DNA of 64,000 nt from the NCBI RefSeq assembly GCF_003725545.1, contig NZ_RJLN01000017.1, forward strand, positions 17,593-81,592, read 5' to 3'. Source of the DNA: Micromonospora solifontis. Its GTDB lineage: Bacteria; Actinomycetota; Actinomycetes; Mycobacteriales; Micromonosporaceae. Each line of letters opens with the position of its first letter. Within the stretch, counting starts at the first letter, position 1. Shown piece by piece: positions 1 through 8,233 of this stretch. The notes beneath the pieces were generated by a model that was given only the letters and a program-made list of their open reading frames with translations, had not been told where the DNA came from and did not search any database. A program made the position numbers and the translations under genes.

Positions 1-21
1 AACACAGGCCGGAGCAAGAGC

Positions 22-1533
22 GTGCGGCACGTCGACAGCTTCGAGATCCAGCCGCCGACTCCGCCGTCGCACAACGGCGTACCCCGGTCGGCATGGGCCC
101 GCGCCCGCCGCCGGGTCTCCCGCTGGCACCGCCCCTACATCGCGCTGCTGCTCCTGCTCGACTTCGCGGCGGTCGTGCTGGCCGACTGGATGGCCCAGGA
201 GGCGTTCGGCCAGGCCCGGGCCGGCTTCTACAACGCCAAGGAAGACCCCACCTGGTTCTACACGGTGGCCTTCCTGCTCCTGCCGCTCGGCTGGCTCGTG
301 ATCCTCTGGGGCAACCGCGCCTACGACCGGCGCTACCTGGGGCTCGGCCCGGACGAGTTCAAGCGGGTGATCCGGGGCGGGGTCGCCGTCGCCGCGACGG
401 TCTCCTTCATCGCCTTCGCCACCAAGACCGACCTGTCCCGCTGGTCGGTCGGCTTCGCCCTGCTCGGCGCGATGCTGCTGATCCTGGTCGGGCGGCTGAC
501 CGCCCGCTTCCTGCTGCACGCGGTCCGCCGCCGGGCCGGTCAGGCCGGGCACCGGATGGTTCTGGTCGGCACGCTGCCGGAGTGCCTGGAGGTCTACACC
601 GCGGTCACCCGCACCCCGAGCGCCGGCCTGGTGCCGGTGGCCATCCACCTCACCGACGGGTACGCCGCCGCCCGGGGCATCGAGACCCCCGTGCCGGTGT
701 ACGCCGGGCGGGACGTGCTCGCCCTGGTCCGCGAGGTGGGCGGGGACACCATCGCGGTCTGCGGCTCGGCCAGCGCCGAGCCGGGCGAGCTGCGCCGGAT
801 GGCCTGGCAGCTGGAGGGTTCCGGCGTCGACCTGGTGGTGGCGCCGCAGCTCACCGACATCGCCGGCCCCCGCGTGCACATCCGCCCGATCGAGGGCCTG
901 CCGCTGCTGCACGTCGAGGAGCCGACGCTGTCGGGCCCGGCGCTGCTGGCCAAGAACCTGATGGACCGGGTCGCCGCCGGGCTGGGCCTGCTGCTGCTGA
1001 TCCCGCTCTTCGTGGCGATCGCGATCGCGATCCGGATCTCCGACCCCGGGCCGGTCTTCTTCCGCCAGCCCCGGGTCGGGCACGAGGGACGGACCTTCCG
1101 GGTGTGGAAGTTCCGCACCATGTACGTCGACGCCGAGGAGCGGCTGGCCGGCCTGGTCGACCAGAACGAGACCGACGGCATGCTGTTCAAGATGAAGCAG
1201 GACCCCCGGGTCTTCCCGGTGGGTCGCTTCCTGCGCGCCTCCTCGCTCGACGAGCTGCCCCAGTTGATCAACGTGCTGTGGGGGGAGATGTCGCTGGTCG
1301 GGCCGCGTCCGCTGCCCGCCGACGACGGCGACTTCCTGGGCGACGTCCGGCGCCGGCTGCTGGTCCGGCCGGGCATGACCGGGCTGTGGCAGGTCTCCGG
1401 CCGCTCCGACCTGTCCTGGGACGAGGCGGTCCGGCTCGACCTCTACTACGTCGACAACTGGTCGCTGGCGTACGACCTGAGCATCCTGTGGCGGACCGTC
1501 GGGGTGGTGCTCGCCCGCAAGGGCGCGTACTGA
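22..1533 (+). CDS. Exopolysaccharide polyprenyl-phosphate sugar-1-phosphate transferase
   Basis: The protein of 503 aa has the layout of initiating glycosyltransferases (WbaP/CpsE type), which transfer a sugar-1-phosphate to undecaprenyl phosphate in the membrane to begin a capsule or exopolysaccharide unit. There are about four N-terminal membrane segments (residues 37-160), a CoA-binding-like middle domain, a fifth hydrophobic segment near residue 315, and then the catalytic domain. Visible signatures are WKFRTM (near 369), SLDELPQLINVLWGEMSLVG with PRPLP (410-435) and RPGMTGLWQVSGRSDLSW (near 455). The GTG start follows GGAG by 7 nt. The gene is close to the left window edge, so an upstream operon partner cannot be seen. 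The substrate sugar cannot be told from the sequence. Confidence 0.93.
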   Translation: MRHVDSFEIQPPTPPSHNGVPRSAWARARRRVSRWHRPYIALLLLLDFAAVVLADWMAQEAFGQARAGFYNAKEDPTWFYTVAFLLLPLGWLVILWGNRAYDRRYLGLGPDEFKRVIRGGVAVAATVSFIAFATKTDLSRWSVGFALLGAMLLILVGRLTARFLLHAVRRRAGQAGHRMVLVGTLPECLEVYTAVTRTPSAGLVPVAIHLTDGYAAARGIETPVPVYAGRDVLALVREVGGDTIAVCGSASAEPGELRRMAWQLEGSGVDLVVAPQLTDIAGPRVHIRPIEGLPLLHVEEPTLSGPALLAKNLMDRVAAGLGLLLLIPLFVAIAIAIRISDPGPVFFRQPRVGHEGRTFRVWKFRTMYVDAEERLAGLVDQNETDGMLFKMKQDPRVFPVGRFLRASSLDELPQLINVLWGEMSLVGPRPLPADDGDFLGDVRRRLLVRPGMTGLWQVSGRSDLSWDEAVRLDLYYVDNWSLAYDLSILWRTVGVVLARKGAY

Positions 1534-1580
1534 CCTACTGACCCCTTGGCGAGCGGGCCCGGAGCGGTCAGGATCGCTGC

Positions 1581-2804
1581 GTGGGTGCCAATCTGTCCGC
1601 CGTGTTCGGCGTGGTCTCGCTGGTCAGCGCGCTCGGTGCGGCGCTCTGGGCGGTGCTGCGGCTGCGCGGCCGGCGGGGCATCGCGACGGCCACCCAGCGG
1701 GCCACCTACGAGGTCCTGCACACCGCCGGCCTGGCCGCCGAACCGCTGCGGGCCGGGCTGAGCGCGGCCGGCGCCGCCAAGGCCGTACGCCATCTGCGCG
1801 CCCTGGTGGGCGCGGCCGGGCTGGCCCTGACGGACCGGGCGGCCCTGCTCGCCCTCGACGGGCGCGGCGCGCACCACGGTGACCAGCTGCTCGCGGCGGC
1901 CCGGAAGGCGGTCGGCACCGGGCGCTCGACCGTGCTGCGCGAGTCCGAGCTGCTGTGCGACCTGGTGGACTGCCCGGTACGCGGCGCGGTGGTGGCCCCG
2001 CTGAGCGCCGACGGCCGGGTGGTCGGGGCGCTGGTGGCGATCGCCGACGGGCAGCCCGCGCCCGGGCTGGTGCAGGCCACCCTGGAGACCGCGCACTGGG
2101 CCGGCGACCAGCTCGCCCTGGCCGAGCTGGACTCGTCCCGGGAGCGCCTGGCCCGGGCCGAGGTACGCGCCCTGCGCGCCCAGATCAGCCCGCACTTCAT
2201 CTACAACGCGCTGACCGCGATCGGCTCGTTCGTGCGGACCGACCCGGAGCGGGCCCGCGAGCTGATCCTCGAGTTCGCCGAGTTCACCCGCTACTCGTTC
2301 CGGGCGCACGGCGAGTTCACCACCCTCGCCGAGGAACTGCGCTCGATCGACCGCTACCTGACCATCGAGCGGGCCCGGTTCGGCGAGCGGCTCCAGGTGC
2401 GCCTGCAGATCGCCCCGGAGGTGCTGCCCGTGACCCTGCCGTTCCTCTGCCTGCAACCACTTGTCGAGAACGCCGTCCGGCACGGGTTGTCCCGCAAGCC
2501 GGGCACCGGCATGGTGAGCATCGAAGCCCGGGACGCGGGCGCGGAGTGCCACATCACGGTGGAGGACGACGGAGTGGGGATGGATCCGACGACGCTGACC
2601 GCCGGCATCGCCGAGCTGGCCGGCGCCGGCAGCGACCCGACCGACGACCCCGGCCAGCACGTGGGCCTCTCGAACGTCGACGAGCGGCTCCGGTCGGTCT
2701 TCGGGGACCGGTTCGGCCTGGTCGTCGAGACCGGCCTGGGCTCGGGTACGAAGGTCAGCATGCGGGTGCCGAAGTTCCACCCCGGCGTACGGGCGACCTC
2801 ATGA
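1581..2804 (+). CDS. LytS-family sensor histidine kinase
   Basis: The protein of 407 aa has one N-terminal membrane segment (residues 5-27), a GAF-like sensory region (about 70-180) and a His_kinase plus HATPase module. The phospho-acceptor motif QISPHFIYNALTAI carries the histidine (near 205). The ATP site has QPLVENAVRHG, DDGVGM and GLSNVDERL. Kinases of this family (LytS, BtsS, YpdA) pair with LytTR regulators, and the next gene is one, overlapping by 4 nt (ATGA). Stimuli are unknown here. Family members often sense small carboxylates or envelope state, and two carboxylate-type symporters lie nearby. Confidence 0.93.
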   Translation: MGANLSAVFGVVSLVSALGAALWAVLRLRGRRGIATATQRATYEVLHTAGLAAEPLRAGLSAAGAAKAVRHLRALVGAAGLALTDRAALLALDGRGAHHGDQLLAAARKAVGTGRSTVLRESELLCDLVDCPVRGAVVAPLSADGRVVGALVAIADGQPAPGLVQATLETAHWAGDQLALAELDSSRERLARAEVRALRAQISPHFIYNALTAIGSFVRTDPERARELILEFAEFTRYSFRAHGEFTTLAEELRSIDRYLTIERARFGERLQVRLQIAPEVLPVTLPFLCLQPLVENAVRHGLSRKPGTGMVSIEARDAGAECHITVEDDGVGMDPTTLTAGIAELAGAGSDPTDDPGQHVGLSNVDERLRSVFGDRFGLVVETGLGSGTKVSMRVPKFHPGVRATS

Positions 2805-3562
2805 GCGCCACCGGTTTCCTCCGGGTGCTGGCGGTGGACGACGAGCCGCCGGCGCTGGACGAGCTGGCGTACCACCTGCGGGCCGATCCCCGGGTGGCCC
2901 GCCTGCACACGGCCGGGGACGCGACCGAGGCGCTGCGGCTGCTCCGGGACGGCGACGTGGACGTGGTCTTCCTGGACATCCGGATGCCAGGGCTGGACGG
3001 CATGGAGCTGGCCCGGGTGCTGCGGCGGTTCGCCCGGCCACCGGCGATCGTCTTCGTCACCGCGTACGACGACGGCGCGGTGGACGCCTTCGACCTGGGC
3101 GCCACCGACTACGTCCGCAAGCCGGTACGCGCCGAGCGGCTGGCCGAGTCGCTGCGCCGGGTGATCGGCTCCCGGGTGGTCCCGTCGCACCCGGCGGCGC
3201 TGGCCCGGGCGGAGGAGGACCCGACCATCCCGATCGAGCTGGCCGGGACGACCCGGATGCTGCCCCGTTCGGCGGTGCGTTGGGTGGAGGCGCAGGGCGA
3301 CTACGCGCGGCTGCACACCGCGGACGGCTCGCACCTGGTCCGGGTCTCGCTGGCCACCCTGGCCGAGCGGTGGGCGGACGCCGGTTTCGTCCGGATCCAC
3401 CGCTCGTACCTGGTGCAGCTGAAGCTGATCGCCGAACTGCGGCTGGTCAACTCCGGCTACGTGGTGGTGATCGACGGTACGGAGCTGCCGGTCAGCCGCC
3501 GGCACACCCGGGAGCTGAAGGACAAGCTGGTCCGCGCGGCGAAGCAGGACTGGAACCGCTGA
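2801..3562 (+). CDS. LytTR-family response regulator
   Basis: The protein of 253 aa starts at an ATG overlapping the kinase stop, so the pair is probably translationally coupled. The receiver domain (residues 8-125) has the acidic pair DDE, the phospho-acceptor aspartate in VVFLDIRMPGLDGME and a conserved Lys in DYVRKPV. The C-terminal LytTR DNA-binding domain (about 150-250) contains VRWVEAQGDYARLHT and FVRIHRSYLV, typical of this beta-sheet DNA-binding fold. It is the output partner of the kinase just upstream. Targets are not shown by the sequence; the symporter genes at 6543 and 15028 are candidates by analogy with BtsSR/BtsT of Escherichia coli. Confidence 0.95.
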   Translation: MSATGFLRVLAVDDEPPALDELAYHLRADPRVARLHTAGDATEALRLLRDGDVDVVFLDIRMPGLDGMELARVLRRFARPPAIVFVTAYDDGAVDAFDLGATDYVRKPVRAERLAESLRRVIGSRVVPSHPAALARAEEDPTIPIELAGTTRMLPRSAVRWVEAQGDYARLHTADGSHLVRVSLATLAERWADAGFVRIHRSYLVQLKLIAELRLVNSGYVVVIDGTELPVSRRHTRELKDKLVRAAKQDWNR

Positions 3563-3606
3563 TCCGGGACGCGGGCCGGTGGCCTCCACCACCGGCCCCC
3601 TCGCAC

Positions 3607-4809
3607 TCAGGAGTCCAGGAAGAACTGGCTCCACGTCCGCCCGTCCCGGGTGATCATCAGGTGGTCGGCCTCTCCCTGCGGACCGTCGCTCCCGCCGAAG
3701 AGCCACGCGTAACCCGGCGCGACGCTGACCGAGCCGACCGGCATGCCGCCGTCCCGCACCACCTCCCAGCTCCGGCCGCCGTCGCGACTGACCCGCACCT
3801 CCTGCCTACGGTTGTCCTGTGGGCCGGTCTGCGTGACGACCAGCAGGGATCCGTCCGCCCCGATCGTCAGGTCCCAGTCGAGCCCCTTGCCGAAGCCCTC
3901 CACGCGCTCCGACCAGGTCCGCCCCCCGTCCGTGGTGCTCTCCAGGGTCACCGTGGCGTCCGCGGCCGCCACCAGCCGGTACGCCCGCCGGCCGTCGACC
4001 GCCGCCAGCGCCAGCACGGTGCTGCCGGGCGGGAGGGTCCAGCTCAGCCAGGTCGCGCCCCGGTCGGTGCTACGCCCCCCGGCCGCCGCACCGGCGGTGT
4101 CATACGTGGTCCAGATGCTGCCATCGGCTGCCGGATAGACGCTGAAGAGCTGCAAGAATGACGGCGGTGTGCCGGTGAGCCGGTAGACCTGCCCACTCGC
4201 GGGGTCCACCGCGAGTGGCTCCTCCACCGCCCTGCAACCGAACTCGCAGAGGACCAGACGGGCGGTGGCCGGGAAGGCGGGCACCCCGATGATCGCCCGG
4301 TTCGCCTCCTGCCAGGTGCGACCGTAGTCGGTGGAGAGGTGGAGCAGGCCGCCGTCGTCGACCAGATAGGTCCGCTGGCCGAGCACGGCGTAGTCGAAGT
4401 TCCCCGCAACCCCGTCCGCATCGAGTCGGCACCTGGTGACCTGGTACCGGCTCGCGTTCCAGTCGGACCAGGTCCGGCCGCCGTCGGTGGTGTGGGCGAA
4501 GCGGAGCACGCAGCCGTCGATGCGTACGTCCACCCCGGACTCGGGGCCGGTCAGCGTGAAGTCGCCGGGCCTGCCGGGCAGGGTGTGCCCGGGCGACGGC
4601 GTGGGCGGCTCGGCCGACCGGAGCGGTCCCGGCCGGGTCACCAGCGGTACGACGATCACCATCGCCAGCAGGGCGAGGGCAGTCCCCTTCAACGCCGTCG
4701 AGCGGCGGCGTCGGGACCGCGCCACTACCCGTAACTCGTCCAGCGGCGGCTGTCGGACGGCACCGGCGACCGCGTCGACGCGGAAGCCGGCGAACTCACG
4801 ATCGGGCAT
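3607..4809 (-). CDS. Membrane-anchored Asp-box (BNR) beta-propeller protein
   Basis: The protein of 400 aa has a basic cytoplasmic N-terminus of about 38 residues, a single membrane segment (about 40-58) and a large extracellular part. The ectodomain carries at least five Asp-box repeats (S/T-x-D-x-G-x-x-W) and a sixth looser one: TTDGGRTW, STDYGRTW, STDRGATW, STTDGGRTW, SRDGGRSW and TRDGRTW. That pattern marks sialidase/Vps10-like propellers, but no sialidase active site (FRIP, Arg triad) is seen, so enzymatic activity is not claimed. The ATG follows GGGAGG by 5 nt and overlaps the 3' end of the sigma-factor gene by 14 nt. That position and the short cytoplasmic tail suggest, without proof, a sensor or anti-sigma-like partner. 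Confidence 0.8.
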   Translation of the reverse strand: MPDREFAGFRVDAVAGAVRQPPLDELRVVARSRRRRSTALKGTALALLAMVIVVPLVTRPGPLRSAEPPTPSPGHTLPGRPGDFTLTGPESGVDVRIDGCVLRFAHTTDGGRTWSDWNASRYQVTRCRLDADGVAGNFDYAVLGQRTYLVDDGGLLHLSTDYGRTWQEANRAIIGVPAFPATARLVLCEFGCRAVEEPLAVDPASGQVYRLTGTPPSFLQLFSVYPAADGSIWTTYDTAGAAAGGRSTDRGATWLSWTLPPGSTVLALAAVDGRRAYRLVAAADATVTLESTTDGGRTWSERVEGFGKGLDWDLTIGADGSLLVVTQTGPQDNRRQEVRVSRDGGRSWEVVRDGGMPVGSVSVAPGYAWLFGGSDGPQGEADHLMITRDGRTWSQFFLDS

Positions 4810-5317
4810 TGATCCTCCCGGTGCTGGTGCTGCCGGTGACGCCGGTTTCCGCGAGTAGCGCCGCGAGGGCCTGACGTCCGCGGGAGAGCCGGGACTTCAC
4901 GGTGCCGGCGGAGACGCCCAGGGTCGTCGCGATCTCGTCCACCGGCAGGTCGACCAGGTAGTGCAGGGCCAGGGCCTGGCGTTGCCCCTCGGGCAGTTCC
5001 CGCATGGCGGCGAGGAGTGCCAGGTGCTCGGGCGAGCGGTCGGCGACCGCGGGTGGCGGGCCGATCCGGAGCAGCAGCCGGTCGAGGACGCGGCGCCGCC
5101 GGTGCCGGCTGCGGGCCACGTTCACCGCGACCCGGCGCAGCCACGCCTCCGGGTTGTCCAGCCGCGCGAACCGTCCCGGCGCGGCCAACGCCCGGGTGAA
5201 CGCCTCCTGGACCGCTTCCTGGGCCTCGCTCAGATCGCCGGTCACCGCGTACAACTGGACCACCAGTCGGCGGAAAGAGCCGGCGTACAGCTCAGAGATC
5301 AGATCCCCGTCGGACAC
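4796..5317 (-). CDS. SigE-family ECF RNA polymerase sigma factor
   Basis: The protein of 173 aa has the two ECF sigma domains. Region 2 (about 8-75) contains GDLSEAQEAVQEAFTRAL and NPEAWLRRVAVNVAR. Region 4 (about 110-160) has LPEGQRQALALHYLVDLPVDEIATTLGVSAGTVKSRLSRGR. The GTG start was chosen because it begins the family N-terminus and sits behind a purine-rich GGGGGTGAC; a longer reading upstream has no matching domain. The stop overlaps the start of the membrane propeller gene, forming a two-gene operon. ECF factors of this group direct small stress or envelope regulons; its own target promoters were not identified. Confidence 0.93.
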   Translation of the reverse strand: MSDGDLISELYAGSFRRLVVQLYAVTGDLSEAQEAVQEAFTRALAAPGRFARLDNPEAWLRRVAVNVARSRHRRRRVLDRLLLRIGPPPAVADRSPEHLALLAAMRELPEGQRQALALHYLVDLPVDEIATTLGVSAGTVKSRLSRGRQALAALLAETGVTGSTSTGRINARS

Positions 5318-5372
5318 GTCACCCCCTTTTCCACCTCCTCGACTCGCGGGCGGGGAGGAAGGTTCCGGAGGG

Positions 5373-5924
5373 TCAGAAAATGTCACCGACCGGCAGCACC
5401 AGCGCGAACGGGTGGTCGGTCCGCAGGACGTCCGACGCGGACAGGACCACCGCCTCCCGGTAGCCGGCGCCGGCGTTCTCCAGCACGGTGACGGTCTGCT
5501 TGCGCGGCTCGACCAGCCAGTAGTGGGGGATGCCGGCCACCCCGTACTCGTGGCGCTTGAGCACCAGGTCACGGCCGGCGTTGCCGGGTGAGACAACCTC
5601 GACCACGAGGAGCACGTCGGCCGGGGCGAGCGCGGGGCCACCCCGGTCCAGAGCGTCCTCCCGGGCCACGAAGAGATCCGGGACGAAGTAGGAGGAGCGC
5701 TTCGCGCTGACCCCGATGTCCTGCCCGACGAGCAGACCGGGCGGGGCCTGGCGGTCGAGGAGCCGCCGGAGGCGGTTGGCGACCGCCCCGTGGAAGACGT
5801 CCGCGTGTGGGGACACGAGCAGGCTCCCGTCGAAGATCTCGTAGTCCTGGCCGTCCTCGGGGAGGTCCTGGAGGTCGTCCACCGTCCAGGCCGCACCGCC
5901 GCCCGGCCGAGCTGGGCTGGTCAC
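5373..5924 (-). CDS. Uma2-family (DUF820) restriction-endonuclease-fold protein
   Basis: The protein of 183 aa matches the Uma2/DUF820 family, with a PD-(D/E)XK nuclease-like fold that is common in cyanobacteria and actinobacteria and mostly uncharacterised. Visible elements are YEIFDGSLLVSP, the putative catalytic aspartate in YFVPDLFVAR, the acidic strand DVLLVVEVVSPGN, then D-x-x-x-K (DLVLKRHEYG) and a terminal GIPHYWLVEP. The GTG at 5924 has GGAGG 7 nt upstream; the GTG at 5930 would be too close to that site. It lies alone on the minus strand between the sigma gene and a DnaA-box cluster. A role in DNA cleavage is inferred from the fold only. Confidence 0.85.
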   Translation of the reverse strand: MTSPARPGGGAAWTVDDLQDLPEDGQDYEIFDGSLLVSPHADVFHGAVANRLRRLLDRQAPPGLLVGQDIGVSAKRSSYFVPDLFVAREDALDRGGPALAPADVLLVVEVVSPGNAGRDLVLKRHEYGVAGIPHYWLVEPRKQTVTVLENAGAGYREAVVLSASDVLRTDHPFALVLPVGDIF

Positions 5925-5968
5925 CGTCACACCTCCTCTCTACCGGCCAACCCTGACATCCCCACCGG

Positions 5969-6041
5969 TTGTCCACAACGACCCCGCCGTCATCCACCGG
6001 GTTATCCACAGGAGTGAGGTGTTCTCCACAGGTTGCCCACA
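5969..6041 (+). promoter_or_regulatory. Cluster of DnaA-box-like sequences
   Basis: Four DnaA-box-like 9-mers lie in one orientation in the gap between divergent genes. TTGTCCACA at 5969 is the actinobacterial form and TTATCCACA at 6002 is the canonical form. TTCTCCACA at 6022 and TTGCCCACA at 6033 each have one mismatch. No dnaA, dnaN or AT-rich unwinding region is present, so this is not a recognisable oriC. Confidence 0.6.
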
Positions 6042-6094
6042 GGGCCGCCCCGCGCACCCTTGACATTCCCGCTGATCAGGCAAGACTTCCGGGG

Positions 6095-6541
6095 ATGGCC
6101 GGAGGCGAGGAGCAGGACGCCCCGGAGCGGCGCAGGGTGGCCGCTCCGGTCCCCGTGCCGCGCGCCGCCCAGCCGCCGCGCCGGACCCGGATCGTGCTGG
6201 CCGAGGTGTCCCGGCCGGCCAGCCGGGCGGACCGGACCCGGTCGGAGCTGGCCCAGCAGACCCGGGTCGGCGAGACCCTGGTCCAGGGGCTGGTCCGGGC
6301 GCAACTCACCCTGGCGCTGCGGCTGAGCCTGCTGGTGCTGATCGGGCTGGGCGGCCTGCCCTGGCTCTTCGCGATCGCCCCCTCGGTCGGCCGGGTCACC
6401 GTGCTCGGGATCAACCTGCCCTGGCTGCTGCTCGGGGTGGTCGCCTTCCCGTTCCTGATCGGGGTGGGCTGGGCGTACGTGCGGCTGGCGGAGCGCAACG
6501 AGCAGGACTTCACCGACCTGGTCCAGCGGCCGGAGCGCTGA
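6095..6541 (+). CDS. Small two-span membrane protein paired with symporter
   Basis: The protein of 148 aa has a basic, proline-rich N-terminal half (about 1-65) followed by two membrane segments (about 72-96 and 108-130) and a polar tail. It ends 1 nt before the GTG of the sodium:solute symporter. In actinobacteria a small DUF485-like membrane protein commonly precedes acetate/pyruvate symporters, and a clearer DUF485 protein does so at 14682. By position this one is probably the accessory partner of the symporter. The ATG at 6095 was chosen because the reading upstream crosses the DnaA-box region and has no family features. Confidence 0.75.
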   Translation: MAGGEEQDAPERRRVAAPVPVPRAAQPPRRTRIVLAEVSRPASRADRTRSELAQQTRVGETLVQGLVRAQLTLALRLSLLVLIGLGGLPWLFAIAPSVGRVTVLGINLPWLLLGVVAFPFLIGVGWAYVRLAERNEQDFTDLVQRPER

Positions 6542-6542
6542 C

Positions 6543-8183
6543 GTGGACAACGGGTACGTCGTCCCGGCGATCGTGGTGGTCACCCTGGTCACCGTCGGGA
6601 TCGGCTTCTACGGGCTGCGGCTGGCCCGGACCACCTCCGACTTCCTGGTCGCCTCCCGGGCGGTCAGCCCGACCTGGAACGCCGCCGCGATCGGCGGGGA
6701 GTACCTGTCGGCGGCGAGCTTCCTGGGCGTGGCCGGGCTGATCCTCAAGTACGGCGTGGACGTGCTCTGGTACCCGGTCGGCTTCGCCGCGGGCTACCTG
6801 GCGCTGCTGCTCTTCGTGGCCGCGCCGCTGCGCCGGTCCGGCGCGTTCACCCTGCCCGACTTCTGCGAGGTGCGGCTCGGCTCGCGGCGGCTGCGCAAGC
6901 TGGCCACCCTCTTCGTGATCTTCATCGGCTGGCTCTATCTGGTGCCGCAGCTCCAGGGCGCGGGCCTCACCCTGGCCACGGTCGCCGGCTCGCCGTACCC
7001 GGTCGGGGCCCTGCTGGTCGCGGTGGTGGTGACCGCGAACGTGGCGCTGGGCGGGATGCGGGCGATCACCTTCGTCCAGGCGTTCCAGTACTGGTTGAAG
7101 CTGACCGCGCTCGCCGTACCCGCGATCTTCCTGGCCCTGCAGTGGCAGGCCGACGCCCGCCCGGCGGTGACCCCGCCCGACGGGCCGGCGTTCCGGACCG
7201 CGACCACCGTCGTGGTCGAGCACCGCGCGACCCTCACCTTCCCCGACGGCGACGTCCAGGAGGTACGCCCCGGCGACCGCCTCGACTTCGCGGCCGGCGA
7301 GCCGGTCCCCGAGGTCTCCGGGACGGCCACCGACGCGGCCGACTGGCTGCTGCCGGACACCGCCGGGGACGACGACCGGGGCCTGTTCGCCACCTACTCG
7401 CTGATCCTGGCCACGTTCCTGGGCACCATGGGCCTGCCGCACGTGCTGGTGCGCTTCTACACCAACCCGGACGGCGCCGCCGCGCGCCGCACCACGTTGG
7501 TGGTGCTGGCCCTGGTCGGCCTCTTCTATCTGCTGCCCACGCTCTACGGCGTGCTGGGCCGCGTCTACACCCCGCAGCTGCTGGTCACCGGGCAGACCGA
7601 CGCGGTGGTGGTGCTGCTGCCCACGGCGGCGCTCGGCGACGGCACGGCGGCCCGGCTGCTCGCCGCGCTGGTCGCGGCCGGCGCGTTCGCCGCCTTCCTG
7701 TCCACCTCGTCCGGGCTGCTCACCAGCGTCGCCGGGGTGATCTCCACCGACGTGCTCGGTCGCGGCTCGGTACGCGGCTTCCGGCTGGCCACGGTGATCG
7801 CCGGCGGGGTCCCGGCGGTGCTCGCGCTGAACGTCTCCGGCCTGGACGTCTCGCAGGTGGTGGGGCTGGCCTTCGCGGTGGCCGCGTCGAGCTTCTGTCC
7901 GCTGCTGGTGCTGGGCATCTGGTGGCGCGGCCTGACCGACCTGGGCGCCGCCGCCGGGGTGCTGGTGGGCGGCGGGGCCGCGATCGGCGCGGTGCTGGTC
8001 ACGGTGCTCGGCCCGCCGCTGAGCGGCTGGCCGGCCACGCTGACCACCCAGCCGGCGGCCTGGACGGTGCCGCTGGCGTTCACCGTGATGGTGGCGGTGT
8101 CGATGGCCACCCGGCGGCGGCTCCCCGCCGACGTCGGCCCCACCATGCTCCGCCTGCACGCCCCGGAGACGCTGCGGTTGTAA
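6543..8183 (+). CDS. Sodium:solute symporter (cation/acetate symporter-like)
   Basis: The protein of 546 aa belongs to the SSS family. It has about 13 hydrophobic segments, with GEYLSAASFLGVAGLILKYG and YPVGFAAGYLALLL near the N-terminus and GTMGLPHVLVRFYTNPDG near residue 300. These are signatures shared with ActP/MctC transporters of acetate, propionate or pyruvate. A hydrophilic insert (about 200-275) lies between membrane segments and is larger than in the paralogue at 15028. The GTG start is 1 nt after its small partner's stop, so the two form an operon. The TAA stop forms the edge of a palindromic repeat. The exact substrate is not determined. Confidence 0.9.
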   Translation: MDNGYVVPAIVVVTLVTVGIGFYGLRLARTTSDFLVASRAVSPTWNAAAIGGEYLSAASFLGVAGLILKYGVDVLWYPVGFAAGYLALLLFVAAPLRRSGAFTLPDFCEVRLGSRRLRKLATLFVIFIGWLYLVPQLQGAGLTLATVAGSPYPVGALLVAVVVTANVALGGMRAITFVQAFQYWLKLTALAVPAIFLALQWQADARPAVTPPDGPAFRTATTVVVEHRATLTFPDGDVQEVRPGDRLDFAAGEPVPEVSGTATDAADWLLPDTAGDDDRGLFATYSLILATFLGTMGLPHVLVRFYTNPDGAAARRTTLVVLALVGLFYLLPTLYGVLGRVYTPQLLVTGQTDAVVVLLPTAALGDGTAARLLAALVAAGAFAAFLSTSSGLLTSVAGVISTDVLGRGSVRGFRLATVIAGGVPAVLALNVSGLDVSQVVGLAFAVAASSFCPLLVLGIWWRGLTDLGAAAGVLVGGGAAIGAVLVTVLGPPLSGWPATLTTQPAAWTVPLAFTVMVAVSMATRRRLPADVGPTMLRLHAPETLRL

Positions 8184-8233
8184 GGAAGGGCACCTTCTTA
8201 ACGCCTGCGGTAGAGCACGGGCCCCCTGTTAAC
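8182..8233. repeat. Intergenic palindromic-repeat arms
   Basis: Two direct copies of an arm lie here: AAGGAAGGGCACCTTCTTAAC at 8182 (21 nt, two differences from the consensus deduced from the palindrome at 25746) and GGGCCCCCTGTTAAC at 8219 (one difference). The stop codons of both convergent genes are embedded in the two arms. It probably acts as a transcription end. Confidence 0.6.

Noticed and set aside
5924..6095. Chromosomal origin of replication
   Set aside because: The DnaA boxes are few, no AT-rich region is present, and dnaA, dnaN, gyrB and recF are absent.
6510..8159. Long minus-strand reading frame opposite the first symporter
   Set aside because: Antisense shadow of a recognised transporter, with no motif or ribosome site.
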